A stretch of 64,000 bases of DNA from Streptomyces violens. Its GTDB lineage: Bacteria > Actinomycetota > Actinomycetes > Streptomycetales > Streptomycetaceae. The notes beneath the pieces were generated by a model that was given only the letters and a program-made list of their open reading frames with translations, was not told the DNA's origin and did not search any database. Of this stretch, positions 46,328 through 55,500 are shown one piece after another (positions within the stretch are counted from its first letter, which is position 1; each line of letters begins with the position of its first letter). The stretch is taken from positions 372,001 through 436,000 of the forward strand of contig NZ_JOBH01000001.1 of the NCBI RefSeq assembly GCF_000717745.1. Direction: 5' to 3'. A program made the translations under genes and the position numbers.

Positions 46328-47245
46328 CTACTGGTCGGACAGTCCCGCCGCCACGTGCCGCAGCGCGGCCAGTACCTTCGCCATCCCCGGCGCGTCCTCA
46401 GCGCCCCGGCGCGCCGCCGCGATGACATGGCGGCGCGGCTGATCGGCGTGGAGCACCCGGACCGCCACCCCGGCCCCGCCCCGCTCCGGCCGCATCGCCA
46501 TGCGCGGGACGAGCGCCACACCCATGCCCGCGGCGACCATCGCCAGGATCGCCGCCCAGTCGGCGGCCGCGTGCGCCTGCTCCGGTACGAATCCGGCGTT
46601 CTCGCAGGCCGTGGTGGTGATCTGGGACCACGGCCCGCTGCGCCCGAAGATCCATGGCTCGCCCGCGAGATCGGCCAGCCGCAGCCCCGGCTCGGCGGCC
46701 AGCGGGTGGCCGGCCGGCAGCGCCACGTCCAGCGGGTCGGCGAGCAGGGAGAGCCGGGCGAACTTGGGGTCGCGCGGGGTGGGCGCGTGCGCCGCGAGGG
46801 AGAGGGCGAGGTCCACGCTGCCCTCCGAGAGCAGCTCGTACGCCTCGGCCGCCTCGGCCTCCCGTACCCGGACGACCAGGCCCGGGTGGGTACGCCGCAG
46901 CTGCTCGACGGCCGGCACCACCAGTGCCGGAATCGCCGTGGAGAACGCGCCGACCTGCACCTCGCCGGCCTCGCCCTGCAAGTACCCGAGCAGCTCGGCG
47001 TCCGCCCGCTCCAGCTGCGCGAAGACCGCGTCGGCGTGCCGGAGGACGAGATGGGCCGCGTCGGTGAGGCGTACCCGACGGCCGTGCGCCTGGAGCAGGG
47101 TCACCCCGAGCTGCTTGGCGAGCCCCGTCAGCTGCTGCGAGACCGCCGAGGGCGTCATGTGCAGCGCCTCGGCGGTCGCGGTCACCGTGCCCAGCTCGCC
47201 GAGTGTGCGCAGGATGCGCAGCTTCTTGATGTCCCAGTCGGCCAT
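46328..47245 (-). CDS. LysR family transcriptional regulator
   Basis: A 305-residue regulator. The N-terminal winged helix is clear: MADWDIKKLRILRTLGELGTV followed by TATAEALHMTPSAVSQQL. The remaining part is a periplasmic-binding-like effector domain (VQVGAFSTAIPALVVPAVEQL). Start ATG 47245. It follows the EamA transporter gene by 17 bases on the same strand, so regulator and exporter are co-transcribed. It probably controls that operon. Effector unknown. Confidence 0.92.
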   Translation of the reverse strand: MADWDIKKLRILRTLGELGTVTATAEALHMTPSAVSQQLTGLAKQLGVTLLQAHGRRVRLTDAAHLVLRHADAVFAQLERADAELLGYLQGEAGEVQVGAFSTAIPALVVPAVEQLRRTHPGLVVRVREAEAAEAYELLSEGSVDLALSLAAHAPTPRDPKFARLSLLADPLDVALPAGHPLAAEPGLRLADLAGEPWIFGRSGPWSQITTTACENAGFVPEQAHAAADWAAILAMVAAGMGVALVPRMAMRPERGGAGVAVRVLHADQPRRHVIAAARRGAEDAPGMAKVLAALRHVAAGLSDQ

Positions 47246-47262
47246 GCGGGCAGCGTATGCGG

Positions 47263-48237
47263 TCACCGACCGGCTCTCCTCGGTACACCTGCGGCGAGCA
47301 CCACGCCGCCCAGGATCAGCGCCATGCACAGGATCTGCACCGGGCCCGTGTGTTCGTCGAGCAGCAGGAGGGAGAGCAGGGCGACGCAGACCGGCTGGAG
47401 GTAGTAGACGGCGCCCGCGCGGGCCGCGCCGACCAGCGCGATGGCCTTGTTCCAGGTGAAGAAGGCCACCGCGGAGGAGAAGATCCCGACGTAGAGCAGC
47501 GGGCCGACCGTCCCGGGGCGCGGTGTGAAGCCGCCCTGCACGGCGAGGCTGACGGCGTACGCGGGCGCCAGCAGCAGCGTGCCGAACGCGAAGGTCGTGA
47601 AGAGGAAGGCCGGGCCGGTGATCTCCGCGGGCTTGCGGCGGACCAGTGCGCTGTACCCGGCGAAGCAGGCCATGGCGGCGAGCATCCACAGGCCGCCGGT
47701 GGAGAGGTCGAGCCGGAACACGGCCGTCGGGTCGCCCTTGCCGAGCAGGGTGAGCACGCCCGCGGTCGCGACCAGCATGCCGGCGGCGCGCCGTGCGCCG
47801 ATCCGCTCACCGCCGCCTCCGAAGCGCCCGAAGAGCACCATCAGCGTCGGCGACGCGGCCATGATCATGCCCATGGTGCCGGCGGGGGTGGTCAGTCCGG
47901 CCTGGTTGACCAGCGTGTTGTAGACGGTCACGCCGAGCAGCGAGGCGAGCGTCAGAAAGCGCCAGTGGCGGCGGAGCAGCGCGCGCTGCCGCCAGACCTG
48001 CGGGAGCGTCACCGGTGCCACGGCGAGCAGCGCGATCACCCACCGCCAGAACGCGGCCTGTACGGGCGGGACGCTGTCGTGCAGCGCCCGGGACGTGACG
48101 AAGCTGCCGGACCAGACGACGGTGGCGGTCAGTGCCAGCGCGAGGCCGGTGAGCGCGGCGCGCCGGGCGGCGGTGGGGCGTACGGACCGGGCTTCGTTCC
48201 CGGTCCGTACGGCTGCTTCGTTCTCCAGGACTGTCAC
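47263..48237 (-). CDS. EamA/DMT-family transporter
   Basis: A 324-residue membrane protein with ten hydrophobic segments in two EamA repeats (VVWSGSFVTSRAL to FGRFGGGGER, and GLWMLAAMACFAGYSALV onwards). Members export amino acids or metabolites. It has an N-terminal cytoplasmic stretch of about 28 residues. GTG 48237 is the start. A 14-base palindrome sits 16 bases upstream. Operon with the LysR gene. Confidence 0.9.
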   Translation of the reverse strand: MTVLENEAAVRTGNEARSVRPTAARRAALTGLALALTATVVWSGSFVTSRALHDSVPPVQAAFWRWVIALLAVAPVTLPQVWRQRALLRRHWRFLTLASLLGVTVYNTLVNQAGLTTPAGTMGMIMAASPTLMVLFGRFGGGGERIGARRAAGMLVATAGVLTLLGKGDPTAVFRLDLSTGGLWMLAAMACFAGYSALVRRKPAEITGPAFLFTTFAFGTLLLAPAYAVSLAVQGGFTPRPGTVGPLLYVGIFSSAVAFFTWNKAIALVGAARAGAVYYLQPVCVALLSLLLLDEHTGPVQILCMALILGGVVLAAGVPRRAGR

Positions 48238-48252
48238 GGCTTCCCTTCGGTC

Positions 48253-48266
48253 GGTGCGATCGCACC
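48253..48266. promoter_or_regulatory. Palindrome upstream of EamA-LysR operon
   Basis: GGTGCGATCGCACC is a perfect 14-base palindrome ending 16 bases before the GTG start of the transporter gene. It probably lies in the leader or over the promoter. It may be the site for the LysR protein, though LysR sites are usually T-N11-A inverted repeats. Confidence 0.5.
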
Positions 48267-48343
48267 TACCGTGACAGCCCGATACTCATCAGGTCCATCG
48301 AATGTTCCTGACGATTCCTTTCAGGAGAAGTGAAAGGATGGGC

Positions 48344-49321
48344 TCAGCCCTGGCGGGCCGCCTTGCGGGCCTCGCGGGCCGCCAGCCGCTCGTCGAACTT
48401 GCGGGCCTGGTCGTCCAGACCGCCCATGAAGAGCCCCAGCTCCTCCTGCGCCTTCAGGCCCTCCGGGCCCAGGCCGCTGATCTCCAGGACCTTCAGGAAG
48501 CGCAGCACCGGCTGGATCACGTCGTCGTGGTGGATCCGCAGGTTGTAGATCCCGCCGATCGCCATCCGGGCCGCGGCCCGCTCGAAACCGGGCATGCCGT
48601 GTCCGGGCATCCGGAAGTTCACGACGACGTCGCGTACGGCGCACATGGTCTGATCGGGGGCCAGCTCGAACGCCGAGCCGAGGAGGTTGCGGTAGAAGAC
48701 CATGTGCAGGTTCTCGTCCGTGGCGATACGGGCGAGCATCCGGTCACAGACCGGGTCGCCGGAGTGCCGTCCGGTGTTCCGGTGCGAGATGCGGGTCGCC
48801 AGCTCCTGGAAGGCCACGTACGCCACGGAGTGCAGCATGCTGTGGTTGTTGTCGGACTCGAAGCCCTCTTCCATGTGCGCCATGCGGAAACGTTCGAGCT
48901 GGACCGGGTCGACGGCACGGCTGGTCAGCAGGTAGTCCCGCATGACGATGCCGTGCCGGCCCTCCTCGGCCGTCCAGCGGTGCACCCAGGTGCCCCACGC
49001 GCCGTCCCGTCCGAAGAGGGTCGCGATCTCGTGGTGGTAGCTGGGGAGGTTGTCCTCGGTGAGCAGGTTCACGACCAGGGCGGTGCGGCCGATGTCGGTG
49101 ACCTTGGACTGCTCGGGCGCCCAGGGCTCACCGCCCATCACGCCGTCGAAGTTCCGCCCGTCGCTCCAGGGCACGTACTCGTGCGGCATCCACTCCTTGG
49201 CTATCGCCAGGTGGCGGTTGAGTTCCTTCTCGACGACCTCTTCGAGCGCGTAAAGGAGCTGAGCGTCACTCCAGGCGGTCTGGCCGCGCTCTCCGTCTTG
49301 GTGGGCGGGGGCGTTGGTCAT
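48344..49321 (-). CDS. Acyl-ACP desaturase
   Basis: Soluble di-iron desaturase that introduces a double bond into acyl-ACP chains for membrane lipid synthesis. The 325-residue protein has the paired iron-binding motifs EDNLPSYH, EEGRH and DENLHM in a four-helix bundle. ATG 49321 follows AGGAGA. Upstream, a 15-base element repeated in tandem (49353-49382) lies over the promoter, with TTGACG at 49397-49392 on the coding strand. This suggests control by a TetR-like fatty-acid regulator. Confidence 0.92.
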   Translation of the reverse strand: MTNAPAHQDGERGQTAWSDAQLLYALEEVVEKELNRHLAIAKEWMPHEYVPWSDGRNFDGVMGGEPWAPEQSKVTDIGRTALVVNLLTEDNLPSYHHEIATLFGRDGAWGTWVHRWTAEEGRHGIVMRDYLLTSRAVDPVQLERFRMAHMEEGFESDNNHSMLHSVAYVAFQELATRISHRNTGRHSGDPVCDRMLARIATDENLHMVFYRNLLGSAFELAPDQTMCAVRDVVVNFRMPGHGMPGFERAAARMAIGGIYNLRIHHDDVIQPVLRFLKVLEISGLGPEGLKAQEELGLFMGGLDDQARKFDERLAAREARKAARQG

Positions 49322-49352
49322 ACGGGGGTCTCCTGGGGACGTGGAGAAAACC

Positions 49353-49382
49353 TTACGGAACCGTAGGTTACGGCATCGTAGG
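49353..49382. promoter_or_regulatory. Tandem 15-bp operator upstream of acyl-ACP desaturase
   Basis: TTACGGAACCGTAGG (49353-49367) is followed directly by TTACGGCATCGTAGG (49368-49382). Each unit is built on TACGG-N2-CGTA dyad symmetry, perfect in the first copy apart from the centre. The pair lies 32-61 bases before the start codon, downstream of a -35-like TTGACG. Such TACGGTTCCGTA-type dyads resemble TetR-family sites. Confidence 0.7.
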
Positions 49383-49456
49383 TTAGTTCTCCGTCAAGAC
49401 GCATCGCCAGAGCATTCGGGTGAATCGGCGGAAAATGGACCTGCAGAACACGACAA

Positions 49457-49494
49457 AAGGCGCCGAACGGTTCGTACGAACCGTTCGGCGCCTT
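49457..49494. terminator. Perfect palindromic terminator
   Basis: The 18-base arms AAGGCGCCGAACGGTTCG and complement meet at TA, giving a 38-base palindrome. It lies 34 bases after the stop of the small membrane protein on the minus strand and upstream of the desaturase promoter, so it separates two genes on the same strand. Confidence 0.85.
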
Positions 49495-49528
49495 GCAGTC
49501 TGTGGTGGTGAGCCCGGAGGCCGGGGGG

Positions 49529-49771
49529 TCAGCTCTTCTGGGTCTTGCGGGACTTGTCGCCCACCATGACCAGGCCGGCGATGACCAGGAAGAGGACGAT
49601 GGGCAGCGCCACGTAGAGGCCGAGCGTCTCGACAACGCTCAGGCCCGGACCCGGGTCGTCACCGTCGTCGCGGGTGAGCGCGAAAGCAGGGGACGACATC
49701 AGCAGCATCAGCGCGGTACCGGCGGTGATCGTTCCGGCGCGCAGGGCGTGGTTCTTGACCTTGTTGCTCAC
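49529..49771 (-). CDS. Small exported membrane protein
   Basis: An 80-residue protein. A signal-like helix (AGTITAGTALMLLMSSPAFA) ends at a plausible cleavage site near 32. A short acidic/Pro/Gly segment (TRDDGDDPGPG) follows, then a transmembrane helix (LGLYVALPIVLFLVIAGLVM) and a basic tail SRKTQKS. GTG 49771 is chosen over TTG 49780 because GAGG stands just upstream of it. I do not recognise a family. Confidence 0.7.
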   Translation of the reverse strand: MSNKVKNHALRAGTITAGTALMLLMSSPAFALTRDDGDDPGPGLSVVETLGLYVALPIVLFLVIAGLVMVGDKSRKTQKS

Positions 49772-49819
49772 GTACCTCAACGTATCGGACGCCCGTACGG
49801 CCCGCGCGCCCGGGGTGCC

Positions 49820-51928
49820 CTAACGGCTGACCTCTCCGCTGACCTCGCCGTCCGGTACGGCCTCGAACTCGCGCATGAGCGCCCGCAGCCGGGGCGACTC
49901 CATGATCTCTTCCAGCGTCATCGGCCGGCCGTCCGGCGCCGCGACCGGCAGCCGCCAGTTGGGGTACTCCACCGACGTACCGGGGAGGTTCTGCGGCCGC
50001 CGGTCGCCCACCGCGTCCGGCAGCCACACGCCGACCATCCGGGCCGGGGCCCGCAGCAGGAAGCGGTGCAGCGCCGCGACCGCGGCCTCCTCGTCGGCCG
50101 CGGCGTCCCCGGTGGCCGCGCCCTCCGGCAGCAGCCCCAGCGCGACCAGCCACTCCAGCCACGTGGCGACCTCGGCGGCCTCGGCGGCCCGCGCCTCCTC
50201 CAGGGAGCCGTCCAGCAGGCCGATGCGGTGCCGCAGCTCCGTGTGCTCGCCGGTCAGCCGCCCGGCCGTGCTGGGCAGGTCGTGCGTGGTCACGGTCGCC
50301 AGGCAGTCCGCGCGCCAGTCCTGCGGCGGCAGCGGCGGCTGCCCCTCGGCGGTCCAGTCGCGCTCGAACCACAGGACGGACGTCCCGAGGACGCCGCGCC
50401 CCTCCAGCGCCTCGCGCACCCCGTTCTCGACCGTCCCCAGGTCCTCGCCGATGACCGTGGTGCCGGCCCGCGCCGCCTCCAGCGCCAGTACGGAGAGCAT
50501 CGCCTCGGCGTCGTACCGGACGTAAGCGCCCTCCGTGGGCGGCCGGCCCTCCGGAATCCACCACAGCCGGAACAGGCCCATCACATGATCGATGCGGAGC
50601 GCGCCCGCGTGCCGCAGCAGGCCGCGCAGCAGCGCGCGGAAGGCCGCGTACCCGGTCCGCGCGAGCGTGTCGGGGCGCCACGGCGGCAGGCCCCAGTCCT
50701 GGCCGCGCGAGTTGAAGGCGTCCGGCGGCGCGCCGACGGACATGCCGGCCGCGAAGGCGTCCTGCCGGGCCCAGGTGTCGGCCCCCGCCGGATGGACGCC
50801 GACGGCCAGGTCGTGGACCAGCCCGATGCTCATGCCCGCGTCGCGCGCGGCGCGCTGCGCGGCGCCGAGCTGCTCGTCGGTGAGCCAGGCGGCCCTGCGG
50901 TGGAAGTCGACTCGGTCGGCCAGGGCGCGCCGCATCCGCTCCGTACGGGCCGAGCGCGGGTCGCGCAGCCCGTCGGGCCACTTGCGCCAGTCCGGGCCGT
51001 GCTCCTCGGCCAGCGCGTACCAGGTGGCGTGGTCCTCCAGGTCGCGGCCCTGGACGGCGCGGAAGGCGTCGTACGCGGCCTGCCGGGACGTGCTCAGCGG
51101 CACGGTCCGCAGCAGCTCCAGCGCTTCCTTCTTCAGCTCCCAGACCGCGTCCCGGTCGATCAGCGCACCGTTCTTCAGGACGGCGTCCCGCAGCGCGGCG
51201 GCCCTCCCGGCCAGCTCGTCGGCCCGCTGCCGGGCCGCGTCGGAGAGCTGCCCGTATTCGGGCACGTCCGCGATCCGCAGATGTACGGGGTCGGGGAAGC
51301 GGCGCGAGGAGGGGCGGTACGGGGAGGGGTCGGTCGGCGGTCCCGGTACGGCCGCGTGCAACGGGTTCAGCTGCACGAAGTCCGCGCCGAGCGTCCGCCC
51401 GGACCAGTCGGCGAGCCGGGCCAGGTCGCCGAGGTCGCCCATGCCCCAGGAGCTCTGGGAGAGCAGGGAGTAGAGCTGGACCATGAAGCCGTGGGCGCGG
51501 CCGGACGCCGGGGGCATCCGGTCCGGCGCCACGACGAGGTGGGAGTGCGCGGAGCGGCCCTCGGGGGAGTAGGCGCGCAGCAGGTGCACGCCGGGCGGCA
51601 GCGGCGCCGCGCGCCCGCCAGGCACCAGGCCCCAGTCCAGCGTCCGCCCGTCCTCGGTGTCGACGCACAGCGTCGTGCCGCCGGGCAGCCCCGCCAGGTC
51701 CGGCGGGCGGCCCTCACGGGTGACGAGGGTGGGCGGGAGGAGGGCACGGGCGGGGCCGTACTCGTACGCGTCCAGTGCGTCGCGGACGGCCTGCGGCGTG
51801 GAGGCGTCGACCCCCAGCGCGGCGAGCACGGATACGACCGTGTCCTCGGGTACGTGGACGGTGCGGCCCGGCGCGGGCTCGTAGGACGTGGTGACGCCGT
51901 GCAGCCGGGCGAGCCGCGCTCGGCCCAT
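49820..51928 (-). CDS. malQ: 4-alpha-glucanotransferase (amylomaltase) MalQ
   Basis: GH77 enzyme that transfers maltodextrin segments between alpha-1,4-glucans. The 702-residue protein contains MVQLYSLLSQSSWGMGDLGDL, DFVQLNPLHA and LRIDHVMGLFRLWWIPEG with a catalytic Asp, plus IGEDLGTVENGVREAL with the acid/base Glu. The N-terminal extension is typical of actinobacterial MalQ. Its ATG overlaps the stop of an 83-residue upstream frame as ATGA (51928-51930 on the minus strand), suggesting translational coupling. Confidence 0.94.
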   Translation of the reverse strand: MGRARLARLHGVTTSYEPAPGRTVHVPEDTVVSVLAALGVDASTPQAVRDALDAYEYGPARALLPPTLVTREGRPPDLAGLPGGTTLCVDTEDGRTLDWGLVPGGRAAPLPPGVHLLRAYSPEGRSAHSHLVVAPDRMPPASGRAHGFMVQLYSLLSQSSWGMGDLGDLARLADWSGRTLGADFVQLNPLHAAVPGPPTDPSPYRPSSRRFPDPVHLRIADVPEYGQLSDAARQRADELAGRAAALRDAVLKNGALIDRDAVWELKKEALELLRTVPLSTSRQAAYDAFRAVQGRDLEDHATWYALAEEHGPDWRKWPDGLRDPRSARTERMRRALADRVDFHRRAAWLTDEQLGAAQRAARDAGMSIGLVHDLAVGVHPAGADTWARQDAFAAGMSVGAPPDAFNSRGQDWGLPPWRPDTLARTGYAAFRALLRGLLRHAGALRIDHVMGLFRLWWIPEGRPPTEGAYVRYDAEAMLSVLALEAARAGTTVIGEDLGTVENGVREALEGRGVLGTSVLWFERDWTAEGQPPLPPQDWRADCLATVTTHDLPSTAGRLTGEHTELRHRIGLLDGSLEEARAAEAAEVATWLEWLVALGLLPEGAATGDAAADEEAAVAALHRFLLRAPARMVGVWLPDAVGDRRPQNLPGTSVEYPNWRLPVAAPDGRPMTLEEIMESPRLRALMREFEAVPDGEVSGEVSR

Positions 51929-52179
51929 CAGACCTCCATGGGCTCCGTGCCGTAGCCGGCGGCGGGCTCACTGGTGAGCGGCAGCCCGGCGGCGATGGGG
52001 GTCTCGCTGGTGAGGGGGGTGGTGTCGGCGAGCGGGGGCTCGCTGGTCAAAGGGGGCTCGGAGAAGGTGAACGAGCCGCATCCGTCCAAGCCGCAGTCCG
52101 GGTCGGAGACCCCTGCCAGCAGATCCGGCTCGGTCGGTTTGGAGAGGGCGTCGAGAAGAAGCTGAGCGGACGGAGCCAC
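51928..52179 (-). CDS. Small Pro/Thr/Ser-rich peptide coupled to malQ, function unknown
   Basis: An 83-residue frame with a very good ribosome binding site: GGGAGG five bases before GTG 52179. The first 20 residues could be helical (APSAQLLLDALSKPTEPDLL). Then comes DPDCGLDGCGSF with two Cys. The rest is built on repeated PLTSEPP / PLTSETP / PLTSEP units. The stop codon overlaps the malQ start. An upstream ATG at 52230 would give 100 residues but has no good binding site. I recognise no family. It is Cys-containing and leader-like in shape, but no maturation enzyme is nearby. It might regulate malQ translation or be a small regulator protein. Confidence 0.5.
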   Translation of the reverse strand: MAPSAQLLLDALSKPTEPDLLAGVSDPDCGLDGCGSFTFSEPPLTSEPPLADTTPLTSETPIAAGLPLTSEPAAGYGTEPMEV

Positions 52180-52555
52180 GAGGGCCTCCCGTTCGTCGAG
52201 AGTAGGACACGAGGGCCTTACCCAATCCATGCCGTCGCAGACGTATCCGGTCGCTAAACGTGCGCCACCTCACACCCTCGCTCTGACGAACGATTTCGCG
52301 GCGTGGGCCGGTCCCCCACGCAGGAGATACCGACTAATCGGACATCATAGCGAAACTCCTGCGGCATTTCCCGCGGACTCGCACCCCCGCGTGTCCCGCC
52401 CGTCACACAGGGCAAAGGGGGGCACTTCGGTAACCGTCGTTGACACCTCGACCCCCGAGTGGTGGGCTCACAGCCAATGGCGGCCGCTCCGCCGACCGAC
52501 CACATGGAGCGGGCCCGGCCAGAGGCCGCAGACCGACGGGGAACGAGGAGAGGCC
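52180..52555. other. 376-base intergenic region malQ peptide / hexosaminidase
   Basis: Divergent promoters are expected here. A lower-GC patch around 52320-52365 contains CCGACTAATCGG (52330-52341), a palindromic motif also found at 18247-18258. Further downstream is the Ser/Thr-rich leader of the hexosaminidase frame, not obviously coding, and the GAGGAGAGG binding site at 52545-52553. Confidence 0.5.
52330..52341. promoter_or_regulatory. Inverted repeat CCGA-CTAA-TCGG, shared motif copy 2
   Basis: Four-base arms around CTAA; the full 12 bases are the reverse complement of the core at 18247-18258. It lies about 215 bases before the hexosaminidase start and 150 bases before the small peptide start. 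Possible operator. Confidence 0.4.
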
Positions 52556-55500
52556 GTGCGATTCCGGGGCGCCGGCGCCAGTAAACGGAACGGTGCCGGG
52601 TCCGGCGCCAGGGTGGCAGGCACGACGGCACTGGCCGCCGCCGTCATAGGGGGACTCTTCGGCGGCGTACCGGCCGCCCAGGCCGCGCCCGACGAACCGG
52701 CCGTCGGCGCGCCCGATCAGGCCGCCGACGCGGGAGAGACGCCCGCCGTCTGGCCGCGCCCGCAGTCGCTGCGCTCCCTCGGTACCGCCGTGCCACTGGG
52801 CACCACCGCCACCGTCGTCACCGACGGGGACACCGACCCGTACGCCATGGAGGCGCTGCTCAAACTGCTGCGCGGCGCCGGGGTCCGCACGGTCCACGAG
52901 GCGGAGCCCGGTGCGCCGCTGCCGTCCGACGGGCCGCTGATCCGCGTCGGCGGGCGGCAGGCGGCCGACGCGCTGCGCGCCCTGCACGCCCCGGCCCGCG
53001 GCACGGACCTGCCCTCCGGCGGCTACCGTCTCGCCACCGGCCAGGTCGCGGGCCGCGCCACGGTCGCCATGGAGGGCGCGGGCCCCGACGGCCTCTTCCA
53101 CGCCGTGCAGACCCTGCGGCAGCTCGTCACGCGCGGCGAGGACGGCGCACCCCGGATCGCCTCCGTCGCCGTGCGCGACTGGCCCGGCACCGCGGTCCGC
53201 GGCACGACCGAGGGGTTCTTCGGCGCCCCCTGGTCCCAGGCCGAGCGCCTCGCCCAGCTCGACTTCATGGGCCGTACGAAGCAGAACCGCTACCTCTACG
53301 CGGCCGGCGACGACCCCTACCGCCAGGCCCGCTGGCGCGAGCCGTACCCGGCGGCCCAGCGCGCCTACTTCCGCGAGCTGGCCGAGCGGGCCCGCGCCAA
53401 CCACGTCACGCTGGGCTGGGCCCTCTCCCCCGGCCAGTCCCTGTGCATGTCCTCCGAGGAGGACCTGAAGGCCCTCAAGCGCAAGGTCGACGCGATGTGG
53501 GCGCTGGGCGTGCGCAGCTTCCAGCTCCAGTTCCAGGACGTCAGCTACAGCGAGTGGCACTGCGACGCCGACCGGGACGCCTTCGGCAGCGGCCCGGAGG
53601 CGGCGGCGCGCGCCCAGGCGAAGGTCGCCGGCGCCCTCGCGGCCCACCTCGCCGACCGCCACCCCGGCGCGGCACCGCTGTCGCTGATGCCGACCGAGTA
53701 CTACCAGGACGGCTCGACGGCGTACCGCGAGGCGCTGGCGGCCGCGCTCCCGGACCGGGTGGACGTGGCCTGGACCGGCGTCGGCGTCGTGCCGCGCACC
53801 ATCACCGGCGGCGAACTGGCCAAGGCCCGCGAGGTGTTCGGGCACCGCCTGATCACGATGGACAACTACCCGGTCAACGACTACGCGCAGGACCGGATCT
53901 TCCTCGGCCCGTACACCGGGCGCGAGCCCGCCGTCGCCACCGGCTCCGCCGCCCTCCTGGCCAACGCCATGGAACAGCCCACGGCCTCCCGCATCCCCCT
54001 CTTCACCGCCGCCGACTACGCCTGGAACCCGCGCGAGTACCGCCCCCAGGAGTCCTGGGAGGCGGCCCTCGACGACCTGGCGGCGGACCAGGCGGACCAG
54101 GCGGGCGGCGGGGCCGGCGCGTCCGCCACGGACGCGGACCGGGACCGCCTGGCCCGCATCCGCGCCGCGCTGCACGCCCTCGCCGGCAACGACGCCTCCT
54201 CCGTCCTGCACACCGGCGAATCGGGCTACCTCCGCCCCCTCATCGACCGCTTCTGGAAGACCCGCGCCGCCGCGATCGACAGCGGCGACCCGGCCCGCGA
54301 CAAGGAGTACGCCAAGGCCGCGGCCGCCCTCCGCGCGGCGTTCACCACGATGAGCGAGACGCCCGAGCGGCTGACCGGCGGCCTCGCCACCGAGGTACGC
54401 CCCTGGTCCGCGCAGCTCGCACGGTACGGGCGGGCCGGCGTGCAGGCCATCGACATGCTGCGCGCCCAGGCCCGCGGCGACGGCGCGGCCGCGTGGCGGG
54501 CCCAGCGCGCGGCGGAGGACCTCCGCGAGGACATCGGCAAGCGGTCGGCGACGGTCGGCAAGGGCGTGCTCGGCCCGTTCCTGGACCGGGCGCTGCGCGA
54601 GTCCGACGCCTGGACGGGCGCCGCCTCCGACGCCCCGGAGCCGCACGAGGCCGCCCACGCGACGTCCCTGACCGTGCCCTTCGCGCGCACCCGCACGCTC
54701 ACCGCGGTCACCGCGCTCACCGACCCCTCCCCGGACGGCGCGCGCGCCTCGGTGGAGGCCCGCGTCCCGGGCAAGGGCTGGCAGCGCCTCGGCCGCCTCG
54801 CCGCCTCCGGCTGGACCCAGACCGCCGCCCACGGGCTGCGCGCCGACGCGGTCCGGCTCCGCTGGGGCCACGACGACCCGGCGCCCTCGGTGACGTCCCT
54901 CACCCCCTGGTTCGACGACACGGCACCGGCCGGCCTGGAGCTCTCCCGCAAGGAGGTCGACGCCGAGCCGGGCGGCACGGTCGACGTCGACGTCCGCCTC
55001 TTCTCCCGGCGCCCCGCCGACGTCCCCGGACGGCTGCGCGTCCAGGCCCCCAAGGGCTTCGCCGTGCACGCCCCCGACCGCCTCACCGCGCCGCGCGGCG
55101 GCACCGCGACCGCCCGCGTCCGGCTCGCCGTCCCGAAGACCGCGGGCTCCGCCACGTACGAGATCCCGGTCACCTTCGGTGACGAGCGGCAGACCCTGAC
55201 CGTCCGTACGTTCCCGCCCACCGGCGGCAAGGACCTGGCCCGCGGCGCGGTGGCGGTTTCGTCGGGCGACGAAACCGCCGACTTTCCGGCCTCGGCGGCC
55301 ACGGACGGGGACCCGAAGACTCGCTGGTCGTCCCCGGCGGAGGACAACGCCTGGCTCCGGTTCGAGCTGGCCCGGCCGGTCCGGCTCGGGCGCGTGGTCC
55401 TGCACTGGCAGGACGCGTATGCGGCGCGCTATCGCGTGCAGGTGTCCCCTGACGGGCGCACGTGGCGCACGGCGGCCACGGTGCGGGACGGGAAGGGCGG

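Noticed and set aside
51928..52230. Lanthipeptide or other RiPP cluster around the malQ-linked peptide
   Set aside because: The peptide has Cys, Ser and Thr but no LanM/LanB, radical SAM, YcaO or dedicated protease and transporter within the window.
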